From Clostridiales bacterium (GTDB taxonomy: Bacteria; Bacillota_E; Sulfobacillia; Sulfobacillales; JAIMBI01), in assembly GCA_027318915.1 (NCBI GenBank), contig DAHVOH010000001.1, positions 50,411-114,410 on the forward strand: DNA of 64,000 bases, in the 5' to 3' direction. The notes beneath the pieces were generated by a model, which saw only the letters and a program-made list of their open reading frames with translations, did no database searches and was not told the DNA's origin. The translations under genes were made by a program, and so were the position numbers. Positions 26,293 through 33,865 of this stretch are shown in pieces; positions within the stretch are counted from its first letter, which is position 1, and each line of letters begins with the position of its first letter.

Positions 26293-27180
26293 GTGGGTAG
26301 ACGCCTCGGCGCGCTTCGGGGCCGTCTGTTGCTGGCGGGCTTGGCCGTGGGCTTGCTGGCGACCGGCTGCGGTCCGCAGTACGTGGTGCTTCATCCCGCG
26401 GGGCCGGTGGGCCGGAGCGAGCTTAATCTGATGGTGCTGTCCGCAGCCGCCATGGGACTCGTGATCCTCGCCGTGTTCATTCTGTTTGCCATTGTCATCA
26501 TTCGCTTTCGGGAGCGGCCGGGCAATCGGGCACCGTACATGCCCAAATGGGAAGGCCAACCCTGGCTGGAGCGGCTGTGGTTCTTGGTTCCCGCGATTTT
26601 GCTCACGATCATCGCCATCCCCACCGTCCAGGTGACGTTTGCTCTGAGCCATGTCCCCCGCGGGAAAGATCCCGTCGTCATCGACGTGACCTCCCTTCAA
26701 TGGAAGTGGTTCTTCGAGTATCCCGGGCAGCACATCGCCACCGTCAACTACGTGGTGATTCCGGCCGGCAAGCCGGTTTTGTTCGAGTTGACGGCCGACT
26801 CGCCCATGAACACGTTTTGGGTGCCGCAGTTGGGCGGCATGGAATATACCATGCCGGGTAGGGTGCTTCCACTCTGGCTCCAGGCCAATCACCCCGGCAC
26901 CTACTGGGGTCACAGCGGTCAGTTCTCCGGGGTGGAATTCGAAAAGATGTTTTTCGACGTCAAGGCCGTGTCGCCGTCGGCATTTCGAGCTTGGGAGCAA
27001 AAGACCCGACGAGCCCCGCCGCTGACGCTGGTGGCGTACCGCCGGCTGCTCCAGTTCAACACCGTGGGTCGCGAAACCTTCGGGGCATATCCCGCCGACA
27101 CTTTTCCGTCCGTGTCGCATGGATTCACCCTCAAGGGCGGGATGTACATGCTCATGTCCAACGATCCGCGGAAGAACTGA
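26293..27180 (+). CDS. qoxA: aa3-type quinol oxidase subunit II (lipoprotein)
   Basis: Subunit II of a haem-copper terminal oxidase. The 295-residue protein begins with a lipoprotein signal ending LLATGC (lipobox Cys near 26), then two membrane helices, then an external cupredoxin-like domain: SLQWKWFFEYP, NTFWVPQLGGMEYTMPG and GTYWGHSGQFSGVEFEKMFF. The last segment is where cytochrome c oxidases have the CuA ligands (CSELCGxxH); both cysteines are missing, so this subunit does not bind CuA and the enzyme should oxidise quinol. The start is GTG 26293. It leads qoxABCD-ctaA. Confidence 0.88.
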   Translation: MGRRLGALRGRLLLAGLAVGLLATGCGPQYVVLHPAGPVGRSELNLMVLSAAAMGLVILAVFILFAIVIIRFRERPGNRAPYMPKWEGQPWLERLWFLVPAILLTIIAIPTVQVTFALSHVPRGKDPVVIDVTSLQWKWFFEYPGQHIATVNYVVIPAGKPVLFELTADSPMNTFWVPQLGGMEYTMPGRVLPLWLQANHPGTYWGHSGQFSGVEFEKMFFDVKAVSPSAFRAWEQKTRRAPPLTLVAYRRLLQFNTVGRETFGAYPADTFPSVSHGFTLKGGMYMLMSNDPRKN

Positions 27181-27201
27181 GCTGGGGAGGGAGTTTTGGT
27201 C

Positions 27202-29187
27202 ATGACTTTGCCATCGTGGGTCCTGTATCTGGTTCATACGTTCTTTCCTCATGACGTTCTTCGCCCGACCGAGCTCGGCGCCGACTTTCTCATCATCGTG
27301 ACGGGCGTCCTCATCACGGGATACCTCACCCGTCAGAAGAAGTGGCGATACCTGTGGGACGAGTGGCTGACCACGGTAGACCACAAGAAGATTGCCGTCA
27401 TGTATCTGATTGCCGCGGTCGCCATGCTGTTCAGGGGCGGCGTGGACGCGTTGATGCTGCGCACGAACCTGGCGCTGCCCGGCCATCCCGTCATCAGCGC
27501 TTCGGAATATAACGAGGTGTTCACGACGCATGGCACCATCATGATTTTCTTCATGGCCATGCCGTTCATCTTCGCCCTGTTCAACGCCGTCATCCCGCTG
27601 ATGATCGGTTCGCGCGACGTGGCTTTTCCGCGGCTGAACGCCATGAGTTTTTGGCTCTTTGCTTTCGGCGCTCTGCTGCTCAACATCTCGTTTGTGATTG
27701 GCGGGTCGCCAAGCGCCGGGTGGACCGGGTATCCACCGTTGACCGAAGCGATTTTCACGCCGGGTCCGGGTCAGAACTACTACTTTCTGTCCCTGCTCAT
27801 TGCGGGCATCGGAACGCTGATGACGGGCATCAACTTCTTGGTGACGCTCGTTAACCTCCGGGCACCCGGCATGCGCCTCATGCGGCTCCCGATGTTTACG
27901 TGGACCGTGCTGGTGACCATGGTGCTGATCCTGTTCGCATTCCCGCCGCTGACCGTGGCGTTGGCGCTGAGCCTCATCGACCGCGTCTTCGGCTCCTCAT
28001 TCTTCACCTTGGGCCACGGCGGCATGCCCATGATGTATGTGAATCTCTTCTGGCTGTTCGGACACCCCGAGGTTTACATCGTGGTCCTGCCCGCCTTCGG
28101 CATCTTTTCTGAGGTGGTGTCCGTCTTTTCGCGCAAGGCCTTGTTCGGATACGAGGTGATGGTGGCGTCCATTGTGGCCATCATGTTCTTGGCCTACGGC
28201 ACTTGGGTGCATCACTTCTTTACGATGGGCGCGGGTCCCGCGGTCAACGCCTTCTTTGGACTGTCGACGATGTTGATCGCCATTCCCACCGGTGTGAAGA
28301 TTTTCAACTGGATCTTCACGATGTGGGGAGGGCGGATTCGGATGACGGTCGCGATGCTGTATCAGTTGGCCTTCATCCCCACCTTTGTCATCGGAGGCGC
28401 CACCGGCATCCTCTTGGCCACGGTCCCGGCCGACTACCAGTTGCACAACAGCTACTTCCTGGTGGCGCACTTCCACAACGTGCTGATTGGGGGAACCCTG
28501 TTCGGCCTGCTGTCGGGGTTGTACTACTGGTGGCCGAAAATGTTCGGCCACAAGCTCGACGAGCATCAGGGCAAGTGGGCTTTCTGGCTGTACTTCATCG
28601 GCTTCTGGATCACGTTTGGGCCCCAGTATCTCTTGGGTCTCAAGGGAATGACGCGGCGCATGTACACCTATCCGCTGGGGTTCGGCTGGCACGGGCTGAA
28701 TGTCATTTCAACCCTGGGCGCCTTCATGATGGGAGCCGGGTTCTTGGTGATGGTGTACAACATCGTGTGGAGTCTGCGCTTTGGCGAGCGCGACGAAACC
28801 GGCGACCCCTGGGATGGCCGCACCCTGGAGTGGGCCCTGTCGTCCCCGGCGCCGGAATACAACTTCGCCCGCATTCCCGTGGTTCGGGCCCGGGATGCGT
28901 GGTGGGACATGAAGGAGCATGGCCAGTCGCTGGCCAACGCCCTGCGGCCGCGCGACATTTACGACCTGCACCTGCCCAAGAACACGCCGGTGCCGATTCT
29001 GCTGGGCTTCAGCTTCTTCGTCTTTGGATTCGGGGCGGTCTTCGAGTGGTGGATGGTGGCCGCCCTGGGGGCCCTGGGAGTGGCGGCCACCCTCATTTAC
29101 TCGGCGTTTGACACCGATGAGCACAAGCACATTCCGGCCGCGGAGATTCGGGAAACAGAAGTGGCGTTGGGGAGGATGCGCGCATGA
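27202..29187 (+). CDS. qoxB: aa3-type quinol oxidase subunit I
   Basis: Catalytic subunit with the low-spin haem and the haem-copper centre that reduces oxygen to water while pumping protons. The 661-residue protein has the expected array of membrane helices. Visible ligands: His of VFTTHGTIMIFFMAMPF (low-spin haem), the CuB motif FGHPEVYIVVLPAFG (His and cross-linked Tyr), the TWVHHFF histidine pair, and VAHFHNVLIGG (haem ligands). RGGVDALMLR near the N-terminus matches the quinone-site Arg/Asp of bo3/aa3 quinol oxidases. ATG 27202 follows GGGGAGGGAG. It overlaps qoxC by four bases. Confidence 0.94.
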   Translation: MTLPSWVLYLVHTFFPHDVLRPTELGADFLIIVTGVLITGYLTRQKKWRYLWDEWLTTVDHKKIAVMYLIAAVAMLFRGGVDALMLRTNLALPGHPVISASEYNEVFTTHGTIMIFFMAMPFIFALFNAVIPLMIGSRDVAFPRLNAMSFWLFAFGALLLNISFVIGGSPSAGWTGYPPLTEAIFTPGPGQNYYFLSLLIAGIGTLMTGINFLVTLVNLRAPGMRLMRLPMFTWTVLVTMVLILFAFPPLTVALALSLIDRVFGSSFFTLGHGGMPMMYVNLFWLFGHPEVYIVVLPAFGIFSEVVSVFSRKALFGYEVMVASIVAIMFLAYGTWVHHFFTMGAGPAVNAFFGLSTMLIAIPTGVKIFNWIFTMWGGRIRMTVAMLYQLAFIPTFVIGGATGILLATVPADYQLHNSYFLVAHFHNVLIGGTLFGLLSGLYYWWPKMFGHKLDEHQGKWAFWLYFIGFWITFGPQYLLGLKGMTRRMYTYPLGFGWHGLNVISTLGAFMMGAGFLVMVYNIVWSLRFGERDETGDPWDGRTLEWALSSPAPEYNFARIPVVRARDAWWDMKEHGQSLANALRPRDIYDLHLPKNTPVPILLGFSFFVFGFGAVFEWWMVAALGALGVAATLIYSAFDTDEHKHIPAAEIRETEVALGRMRA

Positions 29188-29810
29188 GCTGGCCACTCGC
29201 GAAAGAGACGCCGGAACCCGACACCCATCTGCCTCCCGAACTGGCGGATGAGGGCGAGAGTGTCAAGATCACCGGATTCTGGATGTTCCTGGTGACGGAC
29301 GTCCTGATTTTTGCCAGTCTGTTCTCGGTTTACGCCGTGTACAAGTCGCGGGTCGACGTGGGCCCGGGCCCGGCCCAGCTGTTTACACTGGGTCCCGTCC
29401 TGCTGGAGACGCTGCTCTTGCTGACGAGCAGCTTCACGGTCGGCATGGCCATCTGGTCGATGCGCACCAATCGCATACGGGCTCTCACCGTCTGGCTCGT
29501 GGCGACCCTGGTGCTGGGCGCCGGTTTCGTGACCAGTGAAATCCACGACTTCGTGACGTTTGTGTCGCAGGGGTACACGTGGCACGTGAGCGGATTTCTC
29601 TCCGCGTTCTACGTGCTGGTGGGCACGCACGGGAGTCACGTGACCGCCGGCATCCTGTGGGCCACCGCGCTCCTCATCCAGTTGGGGCGCCGCGGCCTCA
29701 CGCCGTCGCTCCGGCGCAAGATCTATTCGTTTTCTCTGTACTGGCACTTCCTGGACATCGTTTGGGTGTTCATTTTCACGTTCGTGTACTTGGGCGGGAA
29801 AATCGGCTAG
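29184..29810 (+). CDS. qoxC: Quinol oxidase subunit III
   Basis: A 208-residue membrane protein with five hydrophobic helices, as expected for the short quinol-oxidase form of subunit III. Family features are FWMFLVTDVLIFASLFSVY near residue 30, the Glu in VTSEIHDFVTFVSQGY near 115, FLSAFYVLVGTHGSHVTAG near 135 and YWHFLDIVWVFIFTFVYL at the end. It does not carry redox groups; it stabilises subunit I and its proton uptake. ATG 29184 overlaps the qoxB stop in ATGA. Confidence 0.92.
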   Translation: MSWPLAKETPEPDTHLPPELADEGESVKITGFWMFLVTDVLIFASLFSVYAVYKSRVDVGPGPAQLFTLGPVLLETLLLLTSSFTVGMAIWSMRTNRIRALTVWLVATLVLGAGFVTSEIHDFVTFVSQGYTWHVSGFLSAFYVLVGTHGSHVTAGILWATALLIQLGRRGLTPSLRRKIYSFSLYWHFLDIVWVFIFTFVYLGGKIG

Positions 29811-29849
29811 CCGTCGGGAGCCAAGCGCGAACTTAGGAAGGTGGGGCGA

Positions 29850-30224
29850 ATGGCCGAAACGTTTGGTCCCCGGACGGGACCGGAGGAGAGCGCGGCGGAA
29901 GAGGGCCTCTTGTTTCTTGCCCCCAAAATCGAATCGGAAGGATTTCCGTGGCTCCAGATCTGGGGCTATATCGGTTCGCTGGTGCTGACCTTCGGCGCGT
30001 TCGGCTTGGTCGTGTATCATCTGATGACGCCCTTGATGCTGCTGGTGGTGATTCTGACCTTGGCCGTGGGGCAAGCGGCGCTGCAGCTTGGGGTCTTCAT
30101 GCACCTGCGGGAAGCGCGCGGTCCAGCGTGGCAGATTGTGCCGCTCGGGCTGGCCTTTTTCATCGCCCTCGGGATGGTGGGGATGTCCATCTGGATCATG
30201 CTGTTCAAGTCCGGGGTGTCATGA
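29850..30224 (+). CDS. qoxD: Quinol oxidase subunit IV
   Basis: A small 124-residue membrane protein of the cytochrome o/aa3 quinol oxidase subunit IV family. It has about 35 hydrophilic residues and then three hydrophobic segments: IWGYIGSLVLTFGAFGLVVY, LMLLVVILTLAVGQAALQL and LAFFIALGMVGMSIWIMLF. The middle segment ends with LGVFMHLR, the usual family landmark. It assists assembly of the haem-copper centre. ATG 29850 follows GGAAGG; a GTG nine bases upstream is less likely. It is 39 bases after qoxC. Confidence 0.88.
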   Translation: MAETFGPRTGPEESAAEEGLLFLAPKIESEGFPWLQIWGYIGSLVLTFGAFGLVVYHLMTPLMLLVVILTLAVGQAALQLGVFMHLREARGPAWQIVPLGLAFFIALGMVGMSIWIMLFKSGVS

Positions 30225-30290
30225 CGCGCCGGCTGCTGGAGGCTCCTCCGTCCCGGTGAGGGCGGGGCGGCCGGCGAGGGAGGCGGTGGC

Positions 30291-31265
30291 ATGAAGGCAT
30301 GGTCCGCTTGGGGCTGGGTCACCGCGGGCAGCATTTTTCTGATCAACCTCATTGGCTTCATTGATGCCGAAACCAACTCGGCTCTCGGGTGCGGATCCGA
30401 ATGGCCGCTGTGCAACGGGCGCGTGGTGCCCGACTTCTCCAATCCGCACGTTCTCATCGAGTGGACTCACCGCATGCTGGTCGCCGTCGGCGCGACGCTG
30501 GCGTTTGTCTATCTGACGTGGGCCTGGATTCGGTTTCGCCGCGTGGCGTCCGTGGTCCGGCTGGCCCAGGTGGCGCTGGCCTTCATCGTTATCCAGTCCA
30601 TCATGGGCGCCCTGGCGGTCTTGTTTGTGAACCCCCCCACGATCTTGGCCCTCCATTTGGGCTTCGGCTTGATGGCATTCGGCGCCGCCGCACTGGTGGC
30701 CGTGGTCATGGGGCAAATCGAACAGGAGCGGTCGGGCCGGCCATCAGGTTGGAGCGCGCGCGGGGAATCTCTGTCGCCTCGCGTCCGCCTGGTCGCCTGG
30801 GGTCTTTGGGTCTACCTGTACGCCGCCATTTACCTGGGGTCTTACGTGGCCTTCCGGCAGGCCGGCCCGGCGTGCCCCACCTGGCCCACCTGTCCGGTGT
30901 CTTGGCCGCCCTGGAACAGCGCGGCCGACTTGGACATGGCCCATCGGCTCGTGGCGGTCGGTTTGCTGGCGGCGGCCGCCGGCGTTTGGATCGTCATCGC
31001 GCGCCGGGCGGCCGATCGCATCGATCTGCGCCGAGGCGTCCAATGGGTGATGGCGTTCGTGCTGGCGCAGATCCTGAGCGGGGCGGTGCTGGTGTGGTCT
31101 CACTTGGCGCTCTGGGCCTACACCATCCACGTCGGTCTGCTGATGGGCCTCTTCATGGCCATCTCCTATCTGGCGTGGCAAACTGTGGGCAGAAGCTCGG
31201 ACGCGGTCGGGGCGCCGATGGGTCGGGCGGCGGCCAATCCCCGTGCGGCGCCGGTGCGTCGTTAG
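30291..31265 (+). CDS. ctaA: Heme A synthase
   Basis: Oxidises the methyl group of heme O to the formyl of heme A, supplying the haems of the adjacent aa3 oxidase. The 324-residue, eight-helix protein has the two extracytoplasmic Cys pairs CGSEWPLC (near residue 34) and CPTWPTC (near 195), the carboxylate and His of LIEWTHRMLVAVGA, the His in ALHLGFGLMAFG, and the second-half pair MAHRLVAVGLL and TIHVGLLMGLFM. All four cysteines use TGC, relevant to the UGA codons downstream. No ctaB (heme O synthase) is in the window. It follows qoxD by 66 bases. Confidence 0.94.
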   Translation: MKAWSAWGWVTAGSIFLINLIGFIDAETNSALGCGSEWPLCNGRVVPDFSNPHVLIEWTHRMLVAVGATLAFVYLTWAWIRFRRVASVVRLAQVALAFIVIQSIMGALAVLFVNPPTILALHLGFGLMAFGAAALVAVVMGQIEQERSGRPSGWSARGESLSPRVRLVAWGLWVYLYAAIYLGSYVAFRQAGPACPTWPTCPVSWPPWNSAADLDMAHRLVAVGLLAAAAGVWIVIARRAADRIDLRRGVQWVMAFVLAQILSGAVLVWSHLALWAYTIHVGLLMGLFMAISYLAWQTVGRSSDAVGAPMGRAAANPRAAPVRR

Positions 31266-31544
31266 GCGGCCGCGGGCGCCCCAAAAGACCGGAGAAACAC
31301 GTCCAACGGCAGGATCGGACAGGCGCCGAAGCGCTGCCGGAACTTGGGGCCGGCGGCTCCACAGGTCCGGGCGGCGCGCGTTCTGGTGATCGTCTCGCAA
31401 GGTGCGTCGCCCGGCGCGGGCGAACGGGCCGGATCGGGGACACTCTGGATAGCCCGGGCGGACTCTCGGCCCGCCCGGCATGGGCCGGCGGGCACGCGTT
31501 CCGGCTGCCGACAGCGTGGTCGAGCGACCGTCGGAGGGAGGATG

Positions 31545-31573
31545 TTGCATACCAGGCGGGGTATTGTTACTAT
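31545..31573 (+). promoter_or_regulatory. Candidate promoter of the thiol-redox cluster
   Basis: TTGCAT (31545-31550) and TACTAT (31568-31573) are exactly 17 bases apart, 20 bases before the DUF302 gene start. The -35 box is identical to the one proposed for proBA. Confidence 0.5.
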
Positions 31574-31593
31574 CGACCAAGGGGAGGGACCAA

Positions 31594-32034
31594 ATGACCA
31601 CGGCATCGGCCAACTATTTCAGCCGTTCCACCTCCAAAAGCGTGGCGCAGGCTATTGCGGCCGTGGAACGGGCGCTGGCCGCTCGGCAGTTTGCGGTGCT
31701 CTGGCATCTCGACATCAATGAGAAGTTGAGGGAGAAGGGCTTGCCGGAGGGCCCCCCGTTTCACGTCCTGGAGGTCTGCAGTGCGCCGCGCGCGCAACAG
31801 GCCTTGGAGACCAACCAACAGGTGGGCTATTTCCTGCCCTGCAAGATCGTCGTCTACCAGGATGCCAGGACAGGCGGGACGGAGGTCGGCCTGCAACGCC
31901 CCCAACTGATGGTGGATCTGCTGGGCGATCCGGCGCTGGAGCCGTTGGCGCAAGAGGTGGAAACCTTGCTGAGCGCGGCGGTCGCCGAGGCGGCCGGTCC
32001 TGACGGCGGAGGAGGAGGAGTGGGCGCATGGTGA
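31594..32034 (+). CDS. DUF302-family protein
   Basis: A 146-residue protein of the DUF302 family. It has the family elements VAQAIAAVERALAARQF near the N-terminus, FHVLEVCSAPRAQQALETN in the middle and VGYFLPCKIVVYQD, with the conserved LPC cysteine, then VDLLGDPALEPLAQEVE. The function of DUF302 is unknown; members are often found near sulfur and redox genes and may bind a metal or act as chaperones. GGGGAGGG lies before ATG 31594. Its stop overlaps the start region of the glutaredoxin gene by seven bases, so the two are coupled. Confidence 0.82.
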   Translation: MTTASANYFSRSTSKSVAQAIAAVERALAARQFAVLWHLDINEKLREKGLPEGPPFHVLEVCSAPRAQQALETNQQVGYFLPCKIVVYQDARTGGTEVGLQRPQLMVDLLGDPALEPLAQEVETLLSAAVAEAAGPDGGGGGVGAW

Positions 32035-32267
32035 CGGTGTACACCACCCCCACCTGACCCCATTGCCGGACGCTCAAGCGCTATTTGAAGGACCGCCGAG
32101 TTCCCTTCAAAGAGGTGGACGTCACCACGTCCGCCACAGGACTGGCGGCGTTGAAGCGCAAGTCCGGACAGACCGGGGTCCCGGTCACGGATGTCAATGG
32201 GGTGGTGGTGGTCGGCTTCAATCGGCCGAAACTGGATCGGGCGCTCGGCCTGCGTTCGGCGGAGTAG
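32028..32267 (+). CDS. Glutaredoxin-like protein with in-frame UGA at the active-site cysteine (probable selenoprotein)
   Basis: A 79-residue glutaredoxin/NrdH-like protein if the UGA at 32055-32057 is read through. From ATG 32028 it reads MVTVYTTPT, then UGA (residue 10), then PHCRTLKRYL, KRKSGQTGVPVTDVNG with the cis-Pro, and VVGFNRPKLDRAL. The UGA stands exactly where the first Cys of the CPxC motif belongs; the second Cys is present. Sequence before and after is in one frame and of full family length, so this is not a truncated gene. Selenocysteine is the likeliest meaning; UGA read as cysteine is possible. It overlaps the DUF302 gene. Confidence 0.88.
32055..32090 (+). promoter_or_regulatory. 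Recoded UGA with weak SECIS-like hairpin (glutaredoxin)
   Basis: The UGA at 32055-32057 is followed by a possible stem, C73-UCAA (32073-32077) with UUGA-(A)-G (32085-32090), carrying a loop GCGCUAU that starts with G twenty bases after the UGA. Distance and the leading G suit a bacterial SECIS, but the stem is only four to five pairs. Confidence 0.4.
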
Positions 32268-32325
32268 TCGCCGGCCGGTCACCCCTTTGATACCATTGCG
32301 GGTATTATGAGAGGGGGGTGACCGT

Positions 32326-33090
32326 GTGATCTGGCTGGTGCTGAGTGATCCCGATCTCGGATGCAATTCCTACCTGCTGGGGGACGAGGTGGCAGGCATC
32401 GGCATGGTGGTGGATCCGCTGGGCCGGGTCGGAGCTGAGGCCTATATCTTGGCCGCCCAGGACGTGGGACTGACGCTGGAGCATGTCGTCGAAACGCACG
32501 TTCATGCGGATCACGCCTCGGCCGCTCAGGAACTGGCCGATCTGCTGGGGTTGCGGGTAACGTTGTCGCGTCATGCTCCGGCAGCTTTTCCGTTCATACC
32601 GGTGGCCGACGGCGACGTCATTCCGGTGGGAGCCGTGCAGGTGACGGCTTGGGAGACGCCCGGGCACACCCCCGACAGCCTCTCGCTTTTGGTGCACGAT
32701 ACCGGGCGGGGTGAGGAGCCTTGGCTGGTGATGACCGGCGACAGCCTGTTTGTGGGGGATGTGGGCCGTCCCGATCTGGCGGACGCGGATGCCGAAGCCG
32801 TTCGCGCGGCGGCGGCCCAGCAGTTCCAGAGCGTGAGGCGGCTGCTGTCGCTGCCCGACTTTGTGGAGGTGCATCCCGCCCATTACGGATCCTCTCCCTG
32901 CGGCGGATTGTTCATGAGCCGCAAGCCCAGTTCCACCATTGGATACGAGCGGCGCATGAATCGGATGGCGCAATTCACGGAGGAATTTCCGTTCATCGAG
33001 CAGCAGCTGGCGCTGTTGAAGCCGCCGCCGGAAGAAGCCGCGGCACTGCGGCGGCGGAATCTGGGGCGCGGCGAGGAGCGCGCCGGGTGA
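32326..33090 (+). CDS. Persulfide-dioxygenase-like metallo-beta-lactamase protein
   Basis: A 254-residue MBL-fold protein resembling ETHE1/CstB-type persulfide dioxygenases, which oxidise glutathione or low-molecular-weight persulfide to sulfite. Motifs: VVETHVHADHASAAQELAD near residue 55 (HxHxDH), WETPGHTPDSLSLLV near 105 and MTGDSLFVGDVGRPDL near 140, the last being characteristic of this subgroup, then EVHPAHYGSS with the final His. The C-terminal 45 residues form an extra helical tail. The start is GTG 32326 behind GGGGGG. It follows the glutaredoxin by 58 bases and precedes the rhodanese, a context that fits sulfane-sulfur oxidation. Confidence 0.87.
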   Translation: MIWLVLSDPDLGCNSYLLGDEVAGIGMVVDPLGRVGAEAYILAAQDVGLTLEHVVETHVHADHASAAQELADLLGLRVTLSRHAPAAFPFIPVADGDVIPVGAVQVTAWETPGHTPDSLSLLVHDTGRGEEPWLVMTGDSLFVGDVGRPDLADADAEAVRAAAAQQFQSVRRLLSLPDFVEVHPAHYGSSPCGGLFMSRKPSSTIGYERRMNRMAQFTEEFPFIEQQLALLKPPPEEAAALRRRNLGRGEERAG

Positions 33091-33208
33091 GCCGAAGGGT
33101 GCCCGGCGCGGGACGGGCACAGAAGGGGCTTTGGCAAAGGCATGGTCGCATGGATGGTGTATGGCCGCAGGAGCGCCTGGTGATTGAAGGAGAAAGGGGG
33201 ATCTGACC

Positions 33209-33865
33209 ATGAGCGAATTGGCGCCTGACGGGTGGGACGAGCTCTTTCGCCGGGTGGCGGCGGGGCATGTGGTGATGGTGGATGTCCGGCCGGGTCACGC
33301 TTACGCGCGAGGCCACATTCCCCACAGCATATCGGCCCCCTACGCGCGGATGGGGTGGGGCAGGCGGCTGAAAAACTGGCTTGGCCCGGGAGCCTCCCTG
33401 ACGTTGGCGGTGGTGGCCGACAACCCGGTCGTGGCCAACGCCGCCCGACAGGCCCTCGAGCAGGAAGGCATCGCGGTCGGTGCGGTTTTGGACGGGGGTC
33501 TCGGCGCATGGGAGGCCCGGGGTCTGCCGCTAGTGGCCGCGGTCGACGTGACGGCGGACCGTCTTCGGCAGGAATTGGATTCGTGGACCGTCATCGATGT
33601 TCGGGAACCCTACGAGTGGCGCTCCGGCGTGATTCCGGGCGCGTTTCGGATCCCGTTGGGCCAGTTGCAGGAGAGAGTGTCCGAATTGGACAAGAACAGG
33701 CGTTACGCGGTCGTGTGCGCTACCGGCAGCCGCTCGCAAGCCGCCGCCGCCTACCTGGCCGATGCCGGGTATGAGGTGGCCAACGTGGTGGGGGGAATGT
33801 CCGTGTGGCTCGCCGGCCGTCATCCGGTCGAACGGCCAGCAGAGGAGCCAAGAGCATGGCGTTGA
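33209..33865 (+). CDS. Tandem rhodanese-domain protein
   Basis: A 218-residue protein of two rhodanese domains. The N-terminal domain (residues 1-105) has VMVDVRPGHAYARGHIPHS but its active-site position reads VVADNPVVAN without Cys, so it is inactive. The C-terminal domain (110-215) has VIDVREPYEWRSGVIPGAF and the catalytic loop VVCATGSRSQAAA with Cys, so it can carry a persulfide. It would pass or accept sulfane sulfur with the adjacent MBL protein and disulfide oxidoreductase. ATG 33209 follows AAAGGGGG. Its last ten bases overlap the PDO gene. Confidence 0.88.
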   Translation: MSELAPDGWDELFRRVAAGHVVMVDVRPGHAYARGHIPHSISAPYARMGWGRRLKNWLGPGASLTLAVVADNPVVANAARQALEQEGIAVGAVLDGGLGAWEARGLPLVAAVDVTADRLRQELDSWTVIDVREPYEWRSGVIPGAFRIPLGQLQERVSELDKNRRYAVVCATGSRSQAAAAYLADAGYEVANVVGGMSVWLAGRHPVERPAEEPRAWR

